Below, piece by piece: positions 9,087 through 19,127 of a stretch of 64,000 nucleotides of DNA (positions are counted from its first letter, which is position 1; the number at the start of each line of letters is the position of its first letter). The notes beneath the pieces were generated by a model. That model had not been told where the DNA came from. It did not search any database and saw only the letters and a list, made by a program, of their open reading frames with translations. The DNA lies in NCBI GenBank assembly GCA_964442745.1, contig CAYUAI010000012.1, forward strand, positions 8,846 to 72,845, in the 5' to 3' direction. Position numbers and translations under genes: made by a program. The stretch comes from CAYUAI01 sp964442745 (lineage in GTDB: Bacteria; Pseudomonadota; Gammaproteobacteria; S012-40).

Positions 9087-9763
9087 CAACGCTGCAAAAG
9101 TTTAGCCTGTTATTGATTTTTTCTTGTTGGTGCGACTTTTGTTTGGCGGATAATTTTTTTTATGATGGATGGCAGGCGAATCCGAGCGGTATTGGATTGC
9201 AAGTTGCGCATAAGGCATTGTCATTTCCCAAAGGGTTTCCCTATGCTGATGCTGTGATCACAACCATTGATGCCTATCTATTTGATTATCGCTATGACGG
9301 GTTTCATGGGGGTGTCTTGGTTGGACGAAGTTTTGTGGATTTAACCGGGCGCGGCGAGTTAGGAGATGATGTATTATCGGGTTATTTGGCCGGCATAACG
9401 TTTCGAACTGGTCGATGGATGACTGATAGTACCAAGATAGGTTTAGATATTCGTTACTATTATCAGCAAGTTTTTGGTGATGAGGTGCAGTATACTCCTG
9501 AGCTCGTATGGCATGGCTGGAATGTACGCCTAGGAGCGCTAAGTAAAATATTAGATAATTTTAGTGTTTATTACGGTGTAAATAGTCACTGTCTCTTGGG
9601 ATATCATCAAGCTGGCACAATGACTTCACGGATTTCCACATGCTATGATCCGTCTTTTTTTGGGGGCTTGGACATTTGGGTGGATCATGGAGGTAATTTG
9701 GGTGTTGAAGGACAGTTTGGTGAAATTCGTAAAATCGCCGTGTATTTTCAACGCAGGTACTAG
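9083..9763 (+). CDS. Secreted, possibly outer-membrane barrel, hypothetical protein
   Basis: The gene starts with TTG overlapping the previous stop. The product is 226 residues with a signal peptide (FSLLLIFSCWCDFCLA) and a mature chain of alternating strands rich in Gly and aromatic residues (GGVLVGRSFVDLTGRG, GLDIRYYYQQVFGDEV, FSVYYGVNSHCLLGY). It ends in IAVYFQRRY, resembling the aromatic terminus of an outer-membrane barrel. Three cysteines lie in the mature part near residues 165-190. I do not recognise the family. Co-translation with the acyltransferase suggests an envelope function. Confidence 0.6.
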   Translation: MTTLQKFSLLLIFSCWCDFCLADNFFYDGWQANPSGIGLQVAHKALSFPKGFPYADAVITTIDAYLFDYRYDGFHGGVLVGRSFVDLTGRGELGDDVLSGYLAGITFRTGRWMTDSTKIGLDIRYYYQQVFGDEVQYTPELVWHGWNVRLGALSKILDNFSVYYGVNSHCLLGYHQAGTMTSRISTCYDPSFFGGLDIWVDHGGNLGVEGQFGEIRKIAVYFQRRY

Positions 9764-10207
9764 GAGGTTGTCCGGGAATGGACAGCGCAATAACTTTTTT
9801 GTTTGACCTATTGTTTGATTTTAAGCGTACAATGATTTTTTATGTGGCTACTGAATATTAGGCGGCCTAATATTTGATTTCGTTTGGTCTTTGATTCCAT
9901 AAGATTTTTTCTTCAGTTAGCAACATAAGTTGTATTAGCTGCTTCAGAAAAGCCGTTGTGATAGTTAAGTGAGTGAAATGGTATCTGATTCAAATATTCT
10001 GCAGTTTTTCCAATGGATATAAAATTTTTTTAGGTTAAGCTTTAGCCAAGAGAATTTCTGCTTGTGCGACGGATACGAATTCAGTCAGAATGTTAGAGGT
10101 TTTAGCGAATAGGGCTTGAAAGGTTATTTTGTGTTTTTTATGAGTGAATTATGCGGAGTACATATCTCCAGTATCAATAAACACACCTACCAAAGCGGAG
10201 AATCAAT
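9764..10207. other. Intergenic stretch without a recognisable gene
   Basis: About 440 bp separate the secreted hypothetical from rsd. A weak hairpin (TGTCC / GGACA, 9769-9784) followed by a T-run lies just after the first gene and may end its transcript. The rest is AT-rich with no coding frame I can support; the rsd promoter should be here. Confidence 0.4.
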
Positions 10208-10663
10208 GTGGCAACAACTGAAGTGACTGGGGATCGCCGTGCAGAATCGCACAAAGCGATACAAAGATTAGTCGATCACCGGACTGAAATGTTAGCACTT
10301 TACGGTGAACTAGCCGCTCATCGGCCTTTTAAAGAATATCCTCCCTTGAATGAGTTATTACAGAAATTTTGTCAATCATTGATCGATTATACGGCGGATG
10401 CTCATTTAAGACTCTATCGCTTTATCGATAGTAAAAATGAGCGTCGTGCAACGATGCTTGATGCAGCTAAGTGTGTTTATCCAAAAATTGCTGAGTCAAC
10501 GGATAAAATTCTTGATTTTAATGACTTGTATGATTCTTTAGAACAAGAGAATGATTTGGATAAATTGGAAAGAGAACTTTCTCGATTGGGGGAAATGCTA
10601 GCGGATCGTATTGAGCTTGAAGATCAATTGATTGAAGTATTATGTGCGCCAAGAGAAGAATGA
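10208..10663 (+). CDS. rsd: Rsd/AlgQ family anti-sigma-70 regulator
   Basis: The 151-residue helical protein aligns with Rsd/AlgQ through LVDHRTEMLALYGELAAHRPF, LLQKFCQSLIDYTADAHLRLYRFI, and the later ESTDKILDFNDLYD. Rsd binds region 4 of the housekeeping sigma factor and lowers its activity in stationary phase; AlgQ in pseudomonads also affects virulence gene control. The start is GTG at 10208, since the overlapping ATG at 10206 hits a stop within seven codons; a GGAG lies 6 bp upstream of the GTG. It converges with the double-receiver gene. Confidence 0.85.
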   Translation: MATTEVTGDRRAESHKAIQRLVDHRTEMLALYGELAAHRPFKEYPPLNELLQKFCQSLIDYTADAHLRLYRFIDSKNERRATMLDAAKCVYPKIAESTDKILDFNDLYDSLEQENDLDKLERELSRLGEMLADRIELEDQLIEVLCAPREE

Positions 10664-10730
10664 GTGCGGTGTAAAACTGATTGATATTTTACATTAGCAA
10701 GTTTTGTGGTGACTGGGTGGTCGCTGAAAT

Positions 10731-10766
10731 ATGCACTTTATTCGCTGTCTGTTGAATAAGGTGCAT
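10731..10766. terminator. Bidirectional hairpin terminator between convergent genes
   Basis: ATGCACTTTATTC (10731-10743) and GAATAAGGTGCAT (10754-10766) form a 13-bp stem with one G-T pair and a 10-base loop. Flanking A and T runs on each side fit a terminator serving both rsd and the leftward receiver gene. Confidence 0.65.
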
Positions 10767-10788
10767 TTCGGACGTGACATTTTTCGAC

Positions 10789-11580
10789 TTATAAACCTAG
10801 CTGCCTGAGCAACCTGCGAACGATTTTGGGCTCGAACGGTTTATCACAAATGGCAGAAATGCCTGAGTTTTCGACGGCAGCTAACCGATTTTTATTGGTT
10901 TCACTGGTCACCATCATGACCGGGATGCTCGATTGGTGACTTTTGTTGCGTATATAGCAAATCAAATCTTTTCCATCCATTTCAGGCATATTGTAGTCAG
11001 TAATAATTAGGTCAAATAAGTGCTCATCAAGGCATTTGATGGCTTGTTTACCATTTTTTGCTTCAGTGAATTTATCCAGACCGATTGTCTGCAAAATGCT
11101 CTTTATAGAGCTTCTGGCCGTTCTGCTATCATCGACAATAAGCGTGGATAATTCTTCAATTTTCGCATTGTTGATGGATGGGTCTTCGGGTTCGAGGAAA
11201 TCCAAGGTAGTGACTAACGCATTTTCCAGCTGAGTGATTTGAAATGGCTTGGGTAAAATGGCGATCACGCCAGCTTGGCGTATTGGATCTAAATAGCGAA
11301 AGCTTGTTTCATTGGATATTAGCATGAATGGAATACTTTTTAGTCCATTATGCGCGCGCATTTTTTGTACCAATTCAGTGCCTGTACTGTCAGGTAAATA
11401 CATACTACTTATCACTAGGTCAGGCTGTAATGTTGGCATTGATTCAAGCGCTTGTTTTCCCGTTGTTATCAGATCAACATTATTGACGCCAAGATGTTGC
11501 AAATGATCTTTGATTACACTCTGTTGAGTTTTAGAGGGTTCAACTAACAGTATCAATAAATTACGTATGGAAGTTGGCAT
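10789..11580 (-). CDS. Response regulator with two receiver domains, the first degenerate
   Basis: The 263-residue protein has two CheY-like receivers and no output domain. REC2 (about residues 143-263) is intact: acidic pair DD 150-151, phospho-acceptor D195 in LIITDYNMPEMDG, the MMVTSE switch and lysine in CDKPF. REC1 (8-125) keeps the fold and the LPKPF lysine, but has EP in place of the acidic pair and serine 59 in place of the acceptor aspartate (DLVISSMYLP). REC1 is therefore probably a pseudoreceiver used for protein contact. No kinase gene is adjacent, so its partner is unknown. Confidence 0.85.
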   Translation of the reverse strand: MPTSIRNLLILLVEPSKTQQSVIKDHLQHLGVNNVDLITTGKQALESMPTLQPDLVISSMYLPDSTGTELVQKMRAHNGLKSIPFMLISNETSFRYLDPIRQAGVIAILPKPFQITQLENALVTTLDFLEPEDPSINNAKIEELSTLIVDDSRTARSSIKSILQTIGLDKFTEAKNGKQAIKCLDEHLFDLIITDYNMPEMDGKDLICYIRNKSHQSSIPVMMVTSETNKNRLAAVENSGISAICDKPFEPKIVRRLLRQLGL

Positions 11581-11710
11581 AGTTTTTTACGATGCAATTG
11601 AGCCGTTATTTTACTAGTTTCTGTGTTATCGAAATGTAGGCCTCAATACTTGAGGCTAAAAATAAAATCGGTGTCTCACGGAAAAGTTGTCGTATGCCCG
11701 TTCCTTGAAT

Positions 11711-13681
11711 TTAAATGACTCGGTCGTTGCCACCGTCGATGGGAATTTGGGCGGCTGTTGTTTTCGCAAATGATGGACCGCAGACGGTGCTGACTAATTG
11801 GGCGACATCATCACTTTGAATTTCTGTTTGCAAAATATTTTTGGTTTTGTAGGCGGCGATGCTCATTCCGTAATGTTTTGCTCGGGCTGTCAGCACTTCT
11901 TCCGTCCAAATTTTAGTGTCGAATACGGCGTCGGGGTGAATCATATTTACTCGAATGTTATCTTTGCCCCATTCAAGGGCAGTGACTCGGCCAAGCTGAT
12001 TTAATGCAGCTTTGGATGCAGAATAGGCGGCCGCACCGGGGCCGGGAGCGGCCACATTTTTTGAACCAATGATAACAACCCTTCCTCCTGAAGGGGATAA
12101 TGAGAGAAATGGATGGCCTTCTCGTAATAGTGTGACATTAGCATCCAGGTTAACTGACATGGTTGATTGCCAATGATTGAGCTTCATTTTATGGATGGGG
12201 GTGCTTGCTGGAAATACCCCGGCACAAAGAATCATCATGTCTAATCCGCCAAATTTAGCAATCGTTTGTTGCAAAGCCTGTTGAACATGCATTTCGTTAG
12301 TAACATCACAAGTGATACCAAAATAGGCGGGATGTTGAAAAGATTGCTCTACACTCGGATCAATATCAATGGCTGTGACGGCGGCACCTTGATCAAGTAG
12401 CGTTTTCACGGTGGCTTTTCCAATACCTGATGCGGCACCGGTGACGCAAGCAATTTCGCCTGCAAACAGAGGAGGGGCAGGATGACGGCGTAATTTAGCT
12501 TGTTCGAGGTCCCAGTATTCCATATCAAATAGGTCTTTTTCAGGGAGTGCTTGATAACCACCTAATCGTGATGCCCGTAAAATGATATCAATAGTATGGT
12601 GATAAATATCTTGGACAATCATGGCTTCTTTGATGGTTTGGCCGACGGTGAGCATACCAAACGCGGGATCTAAAATAACCCGAGGCATGCAATCGAGCAT
12701 TGTTTTGGGTGCTTGGGCATTTGGTGCATGCCGCTCAAAGTAAGCGGTATATTGTTCTGCATATTGGGCTAGGTTGTCACCAAGCATGGGGCGTTGTTTA
12801 GTGCGAATAATGTGATCAGGCGTGGCTGGACCTTGTTGGGATAAATGACTGACGTCGTGGTGATTGGCAAATGCATGCGCTTTGGGATGCGTGCTTTGAC
12901 TTAAAATAATGGGTTTTTTTAGGGAGAGAGAAATGCGCTGGCGTAGTTGGGCAATTGGCTGGCTAGTGGGTTTGAGCTTGGTCGTTGCTGTGTTCGATAG
13001 TCTCCAAGCCTTTTGTGATTCCAAGTAGTGTTCGGCTTTGTTAACTAATGCAATCATGCGTTCATAGGATTGTTTGGCTGTCTCACCGAAACTGAAGAGG
13101 CCATGGTTCATTAATATCATACCAACTGTGCCAGCGGATGTTTCTCGTTGGAATGTTTCAGCGCATAGCCGAGCTAAGTCAAAACCAGGCATTATATATG
13201 GAATAATGACGACAGAGTTGCCGTAGATGTGTTGAATCTTGTCGAACCCCGATGGCGTATTGGTGATGGTGACAATGGCGTCGGCGTGGGTATGATCAAC
13301 ATATTTGTATGGCAAAATGGCGTGTAAAATAGCTTCCACAGAAGGGGCGGGGGCATTGGCGGTAATGCAGTGGGTTTTTAATTCATTGACCATTTGTGGG
13401 TCACTGAGTTTTTCTAATTTGGCTAACGCTAATAAGTGATCCATTTTGACGGGGCTAAAACCCGCCGGTTCAATGGTTTTTAGATCCCAGCCACTGCCTT
13501 TGACATATAAGATAAGCTCATCATTGCCAAGTACGTTTGTTTGCTTTATTTTGACGGAAGTATTGCCGCCGCCATGTAAAACTAATGCGTCATTCTGGCC
13601 GAGTAAACGAGAGCTATAGACACGCAATGCGAGTTCGTCTTGAAATTGTTGTGCATCTTGGTCATCCCATAAACTTTCCAT
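11711..13681 (-). CDS. Bifunctional aldolase/short-chain dehydrogenase
   Basis: The 656-residue protein is a fusion. Residues about 15-230 form a class II aldolase/RhaD-like domain: LVLHGGGNTSVK, VDHTHADAIVTITN with metal-ligand histidines, and MNHGLFSFGETA. Residues about 410-656 form a short-chain dehydrogenase with the TGAASGIG nucleotide-binding loop, the catalytic YSASK, and a C-terminal IPIDGGNDR. The family resembles rhamnulose-phosphate aldolase/lactaldehyde dehydrogenase proteins, but no rhamnose genes are nearby, so the substrate is not predicted. It appears transcribed singly. Confidence 0.87.
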   Translation of the reverse strand: MESLWDDQDAQQFQDELALRVYSSRLLGQNDALVLHGGGNTSVKIKQTNVLGNDELILYVKGSGWDLKTIEPAGFSPVKMDHLLALAKLEKLSDPQMVNELKTHCITANAPAPSVEAILHAILPYKYVDHTHADAIVTITNTPSGFDKIQHIYGNSVVIIPYIMPGFDLARLCAETFQRETSAGTVGMILMNHGLFSFGETAKQSYERMIALVNKAEHYLESQKAWRLSNTATTKLKPTSQPIAQLRQRISLSLKKPIILSQSTHPKAHAFANHHDVSHLSQQGPATPDHIIRTKQRPMLGDNLAQYAEQYTAYFERHAPNAQAPKTMLDCMPRVILDPAFGMLTVGQTIKEAMIVQDIYHHTIDIILRASRLGGYQALPEKDLFDMEYWDLEQAKLRRHPAPPLFAGEIACVTGAASGIGKATVKTLLDQGAAVTAIDIDPSVEQSFQHPAYFGITCDVTNEMHVQQALQQTIAKFGGLDMMILCAGVFPASTPIHKMKLNHWQSTMSVNLDANVTLLREGHPFLSLSPSGGRVVIIGSKNVAAPGPGAAAYSASKAALNQLGRVTALEWGKDNIRVNMIHPDAVFDTKIWTEEVLTARAKHYGMSIAAYKTKNILQTEIQSDDVAQLVSTVCGPSFAKTTAAQIPIDGGNDRVI

Positions 13682-13932
13682 AACGATAAATGTACGCTCC
13701 TAATATCGTGGTGGTAAATATTTCACCGGTGGCTGAAGGTGTTCGTGGTCTATTATCCTCAAAAACTCATGCCACCGATAGTGTATGTTTAGTCGGCGTG
13801 TTAATAAAAAGTTGTTTGACTCATTGGGTAGGTTTTGTTGCGACATGAGATGACTGATTTTTGAGGGGTGTTGAGTGAAGGAATGTTTGATGGCATATCT
13901 AGCACGTTTTAGGTGAGGTGTTTGAGTTGAAA

Positions 13933-13961
13933 GGCGAGAGGACACAGTACGCCCTCTCGCC
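13933..13961 (-). terminator. Hairpin after the DUF3135 gene
   Basis: GGCGAGAGG (13933-13941) pairs perfectly with CCTCTCGCC (13953-13961). It lies 16 bp past the DUF3135 stop in the leftward direction and is followed on that strand by TTTCAAC. The 13682-13932 stretch beyond it shows no supported gene. Confidence 0.6.
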
Positions 13962-13976
13962 AATCTTCTCCCCCCC

Positions 13977-14351
13977 CTAGGAGCCCATCTGGTTATTCGA
14001 TGGATCAGATTTCTTAAAAGGTAAAATTAGCGCTTTCTCAATCTTAACCTTTTTAGGCTGTTCCGATGATGTGACATCGGTCAAGCTTTGCAATACATCG
14101 TAATGCTTAGAAACTGATGCCCACATCATATCATAGATACGTATAGCAGCGTCCAGTGGATTCTTATATTTTTTTCTTTCCATATCAATACGCCACTGTA
14201 ATTTATTAATTCGTGCTTGGGTTTCTTTGTCAGGAAGCGTCGCGATGTATTGGTCAATCACTTCTTTGCGTTTTTTTTCGAAAGCTTCCGGGTCTTTTTT
14301 GGCGAGATCGCTCCAGTATTGAAAGCTTAAATTTATCGTTTTATCGTTCAT
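13977..14351 (-). CDS. DUF3135 domain protein
   Basis: The frame is open to 14498, but the ATG at 14351 is preceded by AGGGGAG and begins MNDKTINLSFQYWSDLAKKD, the usual DUF3135 start, so 124 residues are called. The family signature is FEKKRKEVIDQYI followed by LQWRIDMERKKYKNPLDAAI. It is a small, charged, helical cytoplasmic protein without known function. The gene stands alone. Confidence 0.78.
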   Translation of the reverse strand: MNDKTINLSFQYWSDLAKKDPEAFEKKRKEVIDQYIATLPDKETQARINKLQWRIDMERKKYKNPLDAAIRIYDMMWASVSKHYDVLQSLTDVTSSEQPKKVKIEKALILPFKKSDPSNNQMGS

Positions 14352-14683
14352 TGTGATGGCTCCCCTGGGTGATGCTTGATATTTTGATTGGTTAACCGCA
14401 AAGTATAGATAAGTACTAGTTAATTCTTGCTTATAGGCAAGTTGTATATTTTTTGTGGGATGTACTTCTAATTTGACATGAATCGCGAGTAGTTTCAAGC
14501 CTAACTAAATTATAATGCGGTTTTTTGTGAAGAGACATTTGGGTGTATAGGCTAAAATTTATATCCATTGCTAGAGAGATTTTTCTGATATGTCCATAAA
14601 TTTTGCACGGGTGAGGAGGGTGCTCAGCATCGCATAAAAGTGACTTTATGACAATGCTGATTAATTGTCATGCCATTGTCAAG

Positions 14684-15874
14684 TTAATGAGGTTTTTCAT
14701 TAACGACAGCATTGATTGCATTCATCGCGGCACCCTTATGAATGGGCGCGTTCATTGATTCCAGCACGGCTTCCAAGGCGTTGACACAATAGATGACGTT
14801 CTTCAGCTGGCATGCATAGCCCATCAGGCCAATGCGCCAAACTTTTCCAGCCAGCGAGCCGAGTCCTGCGCCGATCTCTAGCTGATAGTCATTGAGTAAA
14901 ATTTGCCTTACTTGCGCCTCATTTACCCGCTGAGGAACATAAATGGTATTTAACTGAGGGAGGCGATGAGCTGGGGCAACCAGAAAATTCAAGCCCATTG
15001 CTTCGAGGCCGGCTTTTAGTGCGCGGTGATGAAATGCATGACGTTCCCATGCCTTTTCTAAGCCTTCTTCTTTAAGAATGAGCAACGCTTCATGCAATCC
15101 GTATAAAGCATTGATCGGTGCGGTATGATGGTAGGCGCGTTTGGTGTTGCCACCCCAGTAATCCATGACCAGGTTGAGATCTAAAAACCAACTTTGTACT
15201 TTGTGGGTTCGTTGTTTTATACGCGCTACTGCTCGAGGGCTAAAGCTAATGGGGGAGAGTCCTGGGGTGCAAGATAGGCACTTTTGGGTGCCAGAATAGG
15301 TCGCATCGATTTCCCATTCATCGACTTTTAATGGAATGCCACCTAACGAGGTAACAGTATCGACGATGGTGAGGCAATCGTATCGATGAGCAATGTCTAC
15401 TAGCGTTTTGACATCGGCTTGTACACCGGTGGATGTTTCAGCGTGAACGAAGGCGACCACTTTTGCGTCTGGACAATTTTTTAATGCGTCTTCCAGTACA
15501 TTGGGGTCGATGGCTTCGCCCCATGGGATCTCTATCATGTGGGGAATGGCGCCGAGTCGAACCACATTTTCACGCATGCGCCCACCAAAAACGCCATTTT
15601 GGCAGATGATTACTTTCTCATCAGGTTCTACGAGATTGACAAAGCAAGTTTCCATACCGGCAGAGCCTGGAGCGGAAACGGGAATGGTGAGTTGATTTTT
15701 TGTTTGAAAAGCATATTGGAGTAATTGTTTCATTTCATCCATCATGCCGACAAAGGCCGGATCAAGATGGCCGATGGTGGGTTGCCCCATGGCGGTTAGC
15801 ACTCTTGGATTTACATCGGATGGGCCGGGTCCCATCAGTGTGCGGGTTGGTGGTATAAATGATCGCTCAGTCAT
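14684..15874 (-). CDS. Serine/alanine-glyoxylate aminotransferase family enzyme
   Basis: The 396-residue PLP enzyme of class V begins PPTRTLMGPGPSDVNPRVL, typical of alanine/serine-glyoxylate aminotransferases. It has the VDTVTSLGGIP segment that binds the cofactor pyridine nitrogen and the Schiff-base lysine in SGTQKCLSCTPGLSP. It converts glyoxylate to glycine with alanine or serine as donor; in methylotrophs the serine form belongs to the serine cycle. Serine-cycle partners are not visible here, so donor specificity and pathway are open. Confidence 0.86.
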   Translation of the reverse strand: MTERSFIPPTRTLMGPGPSDVNPRVLTAMGQPTIGHLDPAFVGMMDEMKQLLQYAFQTKNQLTIPVSAPGSAGMETCFVNLVEPDEKVIICQNGVFGGRMRENVVRLGAIPHMIEIPWGEAIDPNVLEDALKNCPDAKVVAFVHAETSTGVQADVKTLVDIAHRYDCLTIVDTVTSLGGIPLKVDEWEIDATYSGTQKCLSCTPGLSPISFSPRAVARIKQRTHKVQSWFLDLNLVMDYWGGNTKRAYHHTAPINALYGLHEALLILKEEGLEKAWERHAFHHRALKAGLEAMGLNFLVAPAHRLPQLNTIYVPQRVNEAQVRQILLNDYQLEIGAGLGSLAGKVWRIGLMGYACQLKNVIYCVNALEAVLESMNAPIHKGAAMNAINAVVNEKPH

Positions 15875-16039
15875 TTTATTTTGATGTCTCTTTAATTTAT
15901 CTGGAGTTTGCCGAGTTTGACGACAAAGGCGGTAAGTTTAAAGTCAATGTGGATTGTCTGCAAGTGGGGGGAGTCAGCGGGTTGGCGTTGGGGTTGATTG
16001 ATTGACTTTTTAATCTAGCGCTTTAATGTAGGTGAACAT

Positions 16040-16129
16040 AATTATTTTAACAAAATTTGCGAAGCCTATTTTTTGCCCTTCAAGGCACGGCGAAGGGCGT
16101 GAAATAGGCGAGTCAATGTTAAAATAATT
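16040..16129. repeat. Long two-tier palindrome, MITE-like or terminator
   Basis: An outer perfect 13-bp stem (16040-16052 with 16117-16129, core ATTATTTTAACA) encloses an inner 18-bp stem (16064-16081 with 16092-16109) with a few G-T or mismatched pairs. The element sits 12 bp past the rsmE stop and 165 bp upstream of the aminotransferase start. It could terminate rsmE or be a non-autonomous palindromic element. Confidence 0.6.
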
Positions 16130-16141
16130 TTGATTGCCTGT

Positions 16142-16879
16142 TTAGCTGAGATCCCCCCAAAGAAATTGCAAAACGCTTAATGTGCTTAGTGCTGCTGTTT
16201 CGGTGCGGAGGGTGCGAGGACCAAGTTTAATGGGTTGAAAGCCATAATCTTGTGCGGCGTTGATTTCAGTGTTAGAGAAACCGCCTTCAGGACCGACTAA
16301 TAGAGCGATTTTTGGATGAATGGGAGGTGGAGTACGGTGCAAATTTTTTGAGTTATGTGGGTGAAGTATAAATTTGCAGGCTATGTCTTGATTATTTTTA
16401 AGCCAAATTTCTAGTTTTTCTGTGTCAGCTATTTGCGGTGGTTTATTTCTGCCGCATTGCTCGCAGGCGGAGTAGCTAATTTTTTTCCAATGTTCAATTT
16501 TTTTTCGGATACGTTCTGGATCAGGTTTTATCGCACAGTATTCTGTATAAATGGGGGTGATTTTGTTGGCGCCAAGCTCGGTTGATTTTTGTATTGCAAT
16601 ATCCATACGGTCTCCACGTGAAAGGGCTTGGCCTAAATGGATATACAAAGGTGACTCGCGGTCGATGGCGTGAAACTTTTTCAGTTGAATATAAACTTTT
16701 CTTTTGGATAAACTTGAGATATTTCCATCATATTGACCTCCCGTTCCATTAAATAAAATTAACGGATCACCTATTTTTAAGCGTAATACCTTCAATAGAT
16801 GGATTGCCGCTGGTTCTGGCAAGTCAATGATATGTCCTTCGGCCAGGGGTAGCGGAATATATATTCTAGCTAGGCGCAT
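16142..16879 (-). CDS. rsmE: 16S rRNA m3U1498 methyltransferase RsmE
   Basis: The frame extends to 16957, but the ATG at 16879 gives the standard N-terminus MRLARIYIPLPLAEGH, so 245 residues are called. It shows the PUA-like N-domain (HLLKVLRLKIGDPLILFNG) and the SPOUT methyltransferase domain with QKSTELGANKITPI, SACEQCGRNKPP, the knot motif LLVGPEGGFSNTEI and KLGPRTLRTETA. It methylates U1498 in the small-subunit decoding site. Confidence 0.94.
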   Translation of the reverse strand: MRLARIYIPLPLAEGHIIDLPEPAAIHLLKVLRLKIGDPLILFNGTGGQYDGNISSLSKRKVYIQLKKFHAIDRESPLYIHLGQALSRGDRMDIAIQKSTELGANKITPIYTEYCAIKPDPERIRKKIEHWKKISYSACEQCGRNKPPQIADTEKLEIWLKNNQDIACKFILHPHNSKNLHRTPPPIHPKIALLVGPEGGFSNTEINAAQDYGFQPIKLGPRTLRTETAALSTLSVLQFLWGDLS

Positions 16880-17222
16880 AGTGTCGATGGAGTTCGTGAG
16901 GGCGATGACGTTTGTCTCTGTATATCTATACCGATGAGTTTTTCCCAAACTCGGCATCGCTCAGTGTCATTATTGTTTATCAGTTAATACCTACATTTCG
17001 TGGGTGGAATATGTGGGAATCGCGGGGAGCATTGTATTTCACGTGGGTTTTCCTGAGGATGATAAATACTGGCTGTATTATCAACGAAAGAAAAATCAAT
17101 GTGAGATCAAGCATCAAGCGAGATCATATGCGCGGATACGAAATGTAGGTTAAAATTGATCGACCGCTTTTTTCATTAGAAAAATATAATGTTTTTTAAA
17201 GAAAAAAGTTTTTTGGTGTTAG

Positions 17223-17252
17223 TCATTCAGCAAGAACCTAGGCGCTGAGTGA
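17223..17252 (-). terminator. Candidate rho-gene terminator hairpin
   Basis: TCATTCAGC (17223-17231) and GCTGAGTGA (17244-17252) form a 9-bp stem with one G-T pair. On the leftward strand a T-rich stretch begins several bases later. The remaining sequence from 16880 to 17331 has no gene I can support. Confidence 0.4.
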
Positions 17253-17331
17253 TCAACCTTGGGCTTGGTTGGTTAAGTATTGATGAATGAAGCTTAGCTA
17301 TGACTGTTGGTTAGTATCATTGAGGCGGGGT

Positions 17332-18588
17332 TCAACGCTTCATTGACTCAAAAAATGCGTTATTTTTTTTCGTTTCTTTGAGTTTGTCGAGTAGAAATTC
17401 CATGCCACTCACTTCATCCATAGGATGCAGTAACTTACGTAGTATCCACATTTTTTGCAATTCTTCAGGGGATGTTAATAGTTCTTCCCGGCGAGTGCCC
17501 GAACGGTTAATATTAATCGCTGGATAAATTCGTTTTTCGGCAACTTTGCGATCTAAGTGCAATTCCATATTGCCCGTTCCTTTAAATTCTTCAAAAATCA
17601 CTTCATCCATGCGAGAGCCCGTTTCAACGAGGGCGGTGGCTAAAATGGTGAGGCTACCGCCCTCTTCGACATTTCGAGCCGCGCCAAAAAAGCGTTTTGG
17701 GCGCTGTAACGCATTGGCATCGACACCCCCTGTAAGCACTTTCCCGGAGGAGGGAATAACGGTGTTGTAAGCACGGGCTAAACGGGTAATTGAGTCAAGC
17801 AAGATGACAACGTCTTTTTTATGCTCAACTAGCCGTTTTGCTTTTTCAATGACCATTTCTGCCACTTGTACATGACGGCTGGCGGGTTCATCAAAGGTGC
17901 TAGAAACCACTTCGCCCCGAACGGAACGTGCCATTTCGGTGACTTCTTCGGGTCGCTCATCAATAAGCAAGACAATTAATGTGCATTCTGGGTGGTTATG
18001 GGCAATGGATTGGGCAATATTCTGTAGCATGACTGTTTTGCCGGCTTTTGGCGGAGAGACGATGAGGCCGCGCTGTCCCTTTCCGATGGGGGAAACCAGT
18101 TCAATAATGCGTGCGGTGAGATCTTCAGTGCTGCCGTTACCGACTTCCATCTGTAGTCGTTTTCTAGCAAATAGTGGGATCAGGTTTTCGAAAAGGACTT
18201 TATTTTTTGCGTTTTCAGGGCTCTCAAAGTTAATTTCGTTGACTTTAAGTAATGCAAAATACCGCTCACCTTCTTTGGGGGGGCGGATTTTGCCCGCGAC
18301 CGTGTCACCGGTTCGTAGGCTAAATCGTCGAATTTGGCTCGGTGATACGTAGATGTCGTCAGGTCCGGCCAGGTAAGAGCTATCTGATGATCGCAAAAAG
18401 CCAAAGCCATCTTGAAGGATTTCTAATACGCCATCACCAGAAATATCTTCACCTTTTTTGGCATGCGCTTTCAGGATAGCAAAAATGATATCTTGTTTAC
18501 GGGAACGTGCCATACCTTCGATGTTCATTTCTTGGGCAATTTCAAGGACTTCAGCCGCAGATTTTGTCTTTAGTTCTGTTAGATTCAT
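17332..18588 (-). CDS. rho: Transcription termination factor Rho
   Basis: The 418-residue protein is a full-length Rho. It begins [18 protein letters not shown] with the Rho N-domain, then the cold-shock RNA-binding domain ([20 protein letters not shown]), Walker A SPPKAGKT, Walker [17 protein letters not shown], the Q-loop region and the [20 protein letters not shown] segment with the central-pore loop. It is a hexameric RNA translocase that ends transcription. Downstream of trxA in the same direction, as in many gammaproteobacteria. Confidence 0.97.
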   Translation of the reverse strand: MNLTELKTKSAAEVLEIAQEMNIEGMARSRKQDIIFAILKAHAKKGEDISGDGVLEILQDGFGFLRSSDSSYLAGPDDIYVSPSQIRRFSLRTGDTVAGKIRPPKEGERYFALLKVNEINFESPENAKNKVLFENLIPLFARKRLQMEVGNGSTEDLTARIIELVSPIGKGQRGLIVSPPKAGKTVMLQNIAQSIAHNHPECTLIVLLIDERPEEVTEMARSVRGEVVSSTFDEPASRHVQVAEMVIEKAKRLVEHKKDVVILLDSITRLARAYNTVIPSSGKVLTGGVDANALQRPKRFFGAARNVEEGGSLTILATALVETGSRMDEVIFEEFKGTGNMELHLDRKVAEKRIYPAININRSGTRREELLTSPEELQKMWILRKLLHPMDEVSGMEFLLDKLKETKKNNAFFESMKR

Positions 18589-18800
18589 AAGGTTTTACTT
18601 TTGATTAGAGAATTGACGAAGAGTGATTTTTAAAACTGGCTTTTTGAAGAATTAGGATAAGCGCTAACGAACCAGGTACCGCAGAGTTTCAATGCGCTCT
18701 AAGCTTTATTGGGTATATAAAAACAGGTTAACTATGTGATCAAAAACATTGATGTTGTTATTTTTCCATGCAAATAATATTTCGGGTATTACAGCTAAGT

Positions 18801-19127
18801 CTATAAATTGCTATCAATGAAAGCGGTTAACTGTGACTTGGATACTGCGCCTACTTTGGTAGCTTCTACATTGCCATTTTTAAATAACATTAATGTAGGG
18901 ATACCACGGATACCATATTTAGGCGGAGTTGTTGGATTATCGTCAATATTAAGTTTTGCGACTTTTATTTTTCCTTCGTATTCACTGGAAATTTCGTCGA
19001 GGATGGGGGCGATCATTTTGCAGGGGCCACACCAGTCAGCCCAATAGTCTACCAGTACAGGTCCTTCAGCATTAAGTACTTCATCTTCAAATGTATCATC
19101 GGTAAGGTAGACAATTCTGTCACTCAC
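18801..19127 (-). CDS. trxA: Thioredoxin 1
   Basis: The 108-residue protein has the redox motif WCGPC within [20 protein letters not shown], the cis-proline segment [14 protein letters not shown] and a C-terminal LTAFIDSNL helix. It keeps cytoplasmic thiols reduced, using thioredoxin reductase. The start at 19127 follows a GGAGGC-type ribosome site. It precedes rho by about 210 bp. Confidence 0.96.
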   Translation of the reverse strand: MSDRIVYLTDDTFEDEVLNAEGPVLVDYWADWCGPCKMIAPILDEISSEYEGKIKVAKLNIDDNPTTPPKYGIRGIPTLMLFKNGNVEATKVGAVSKSQLTAFIDSNL

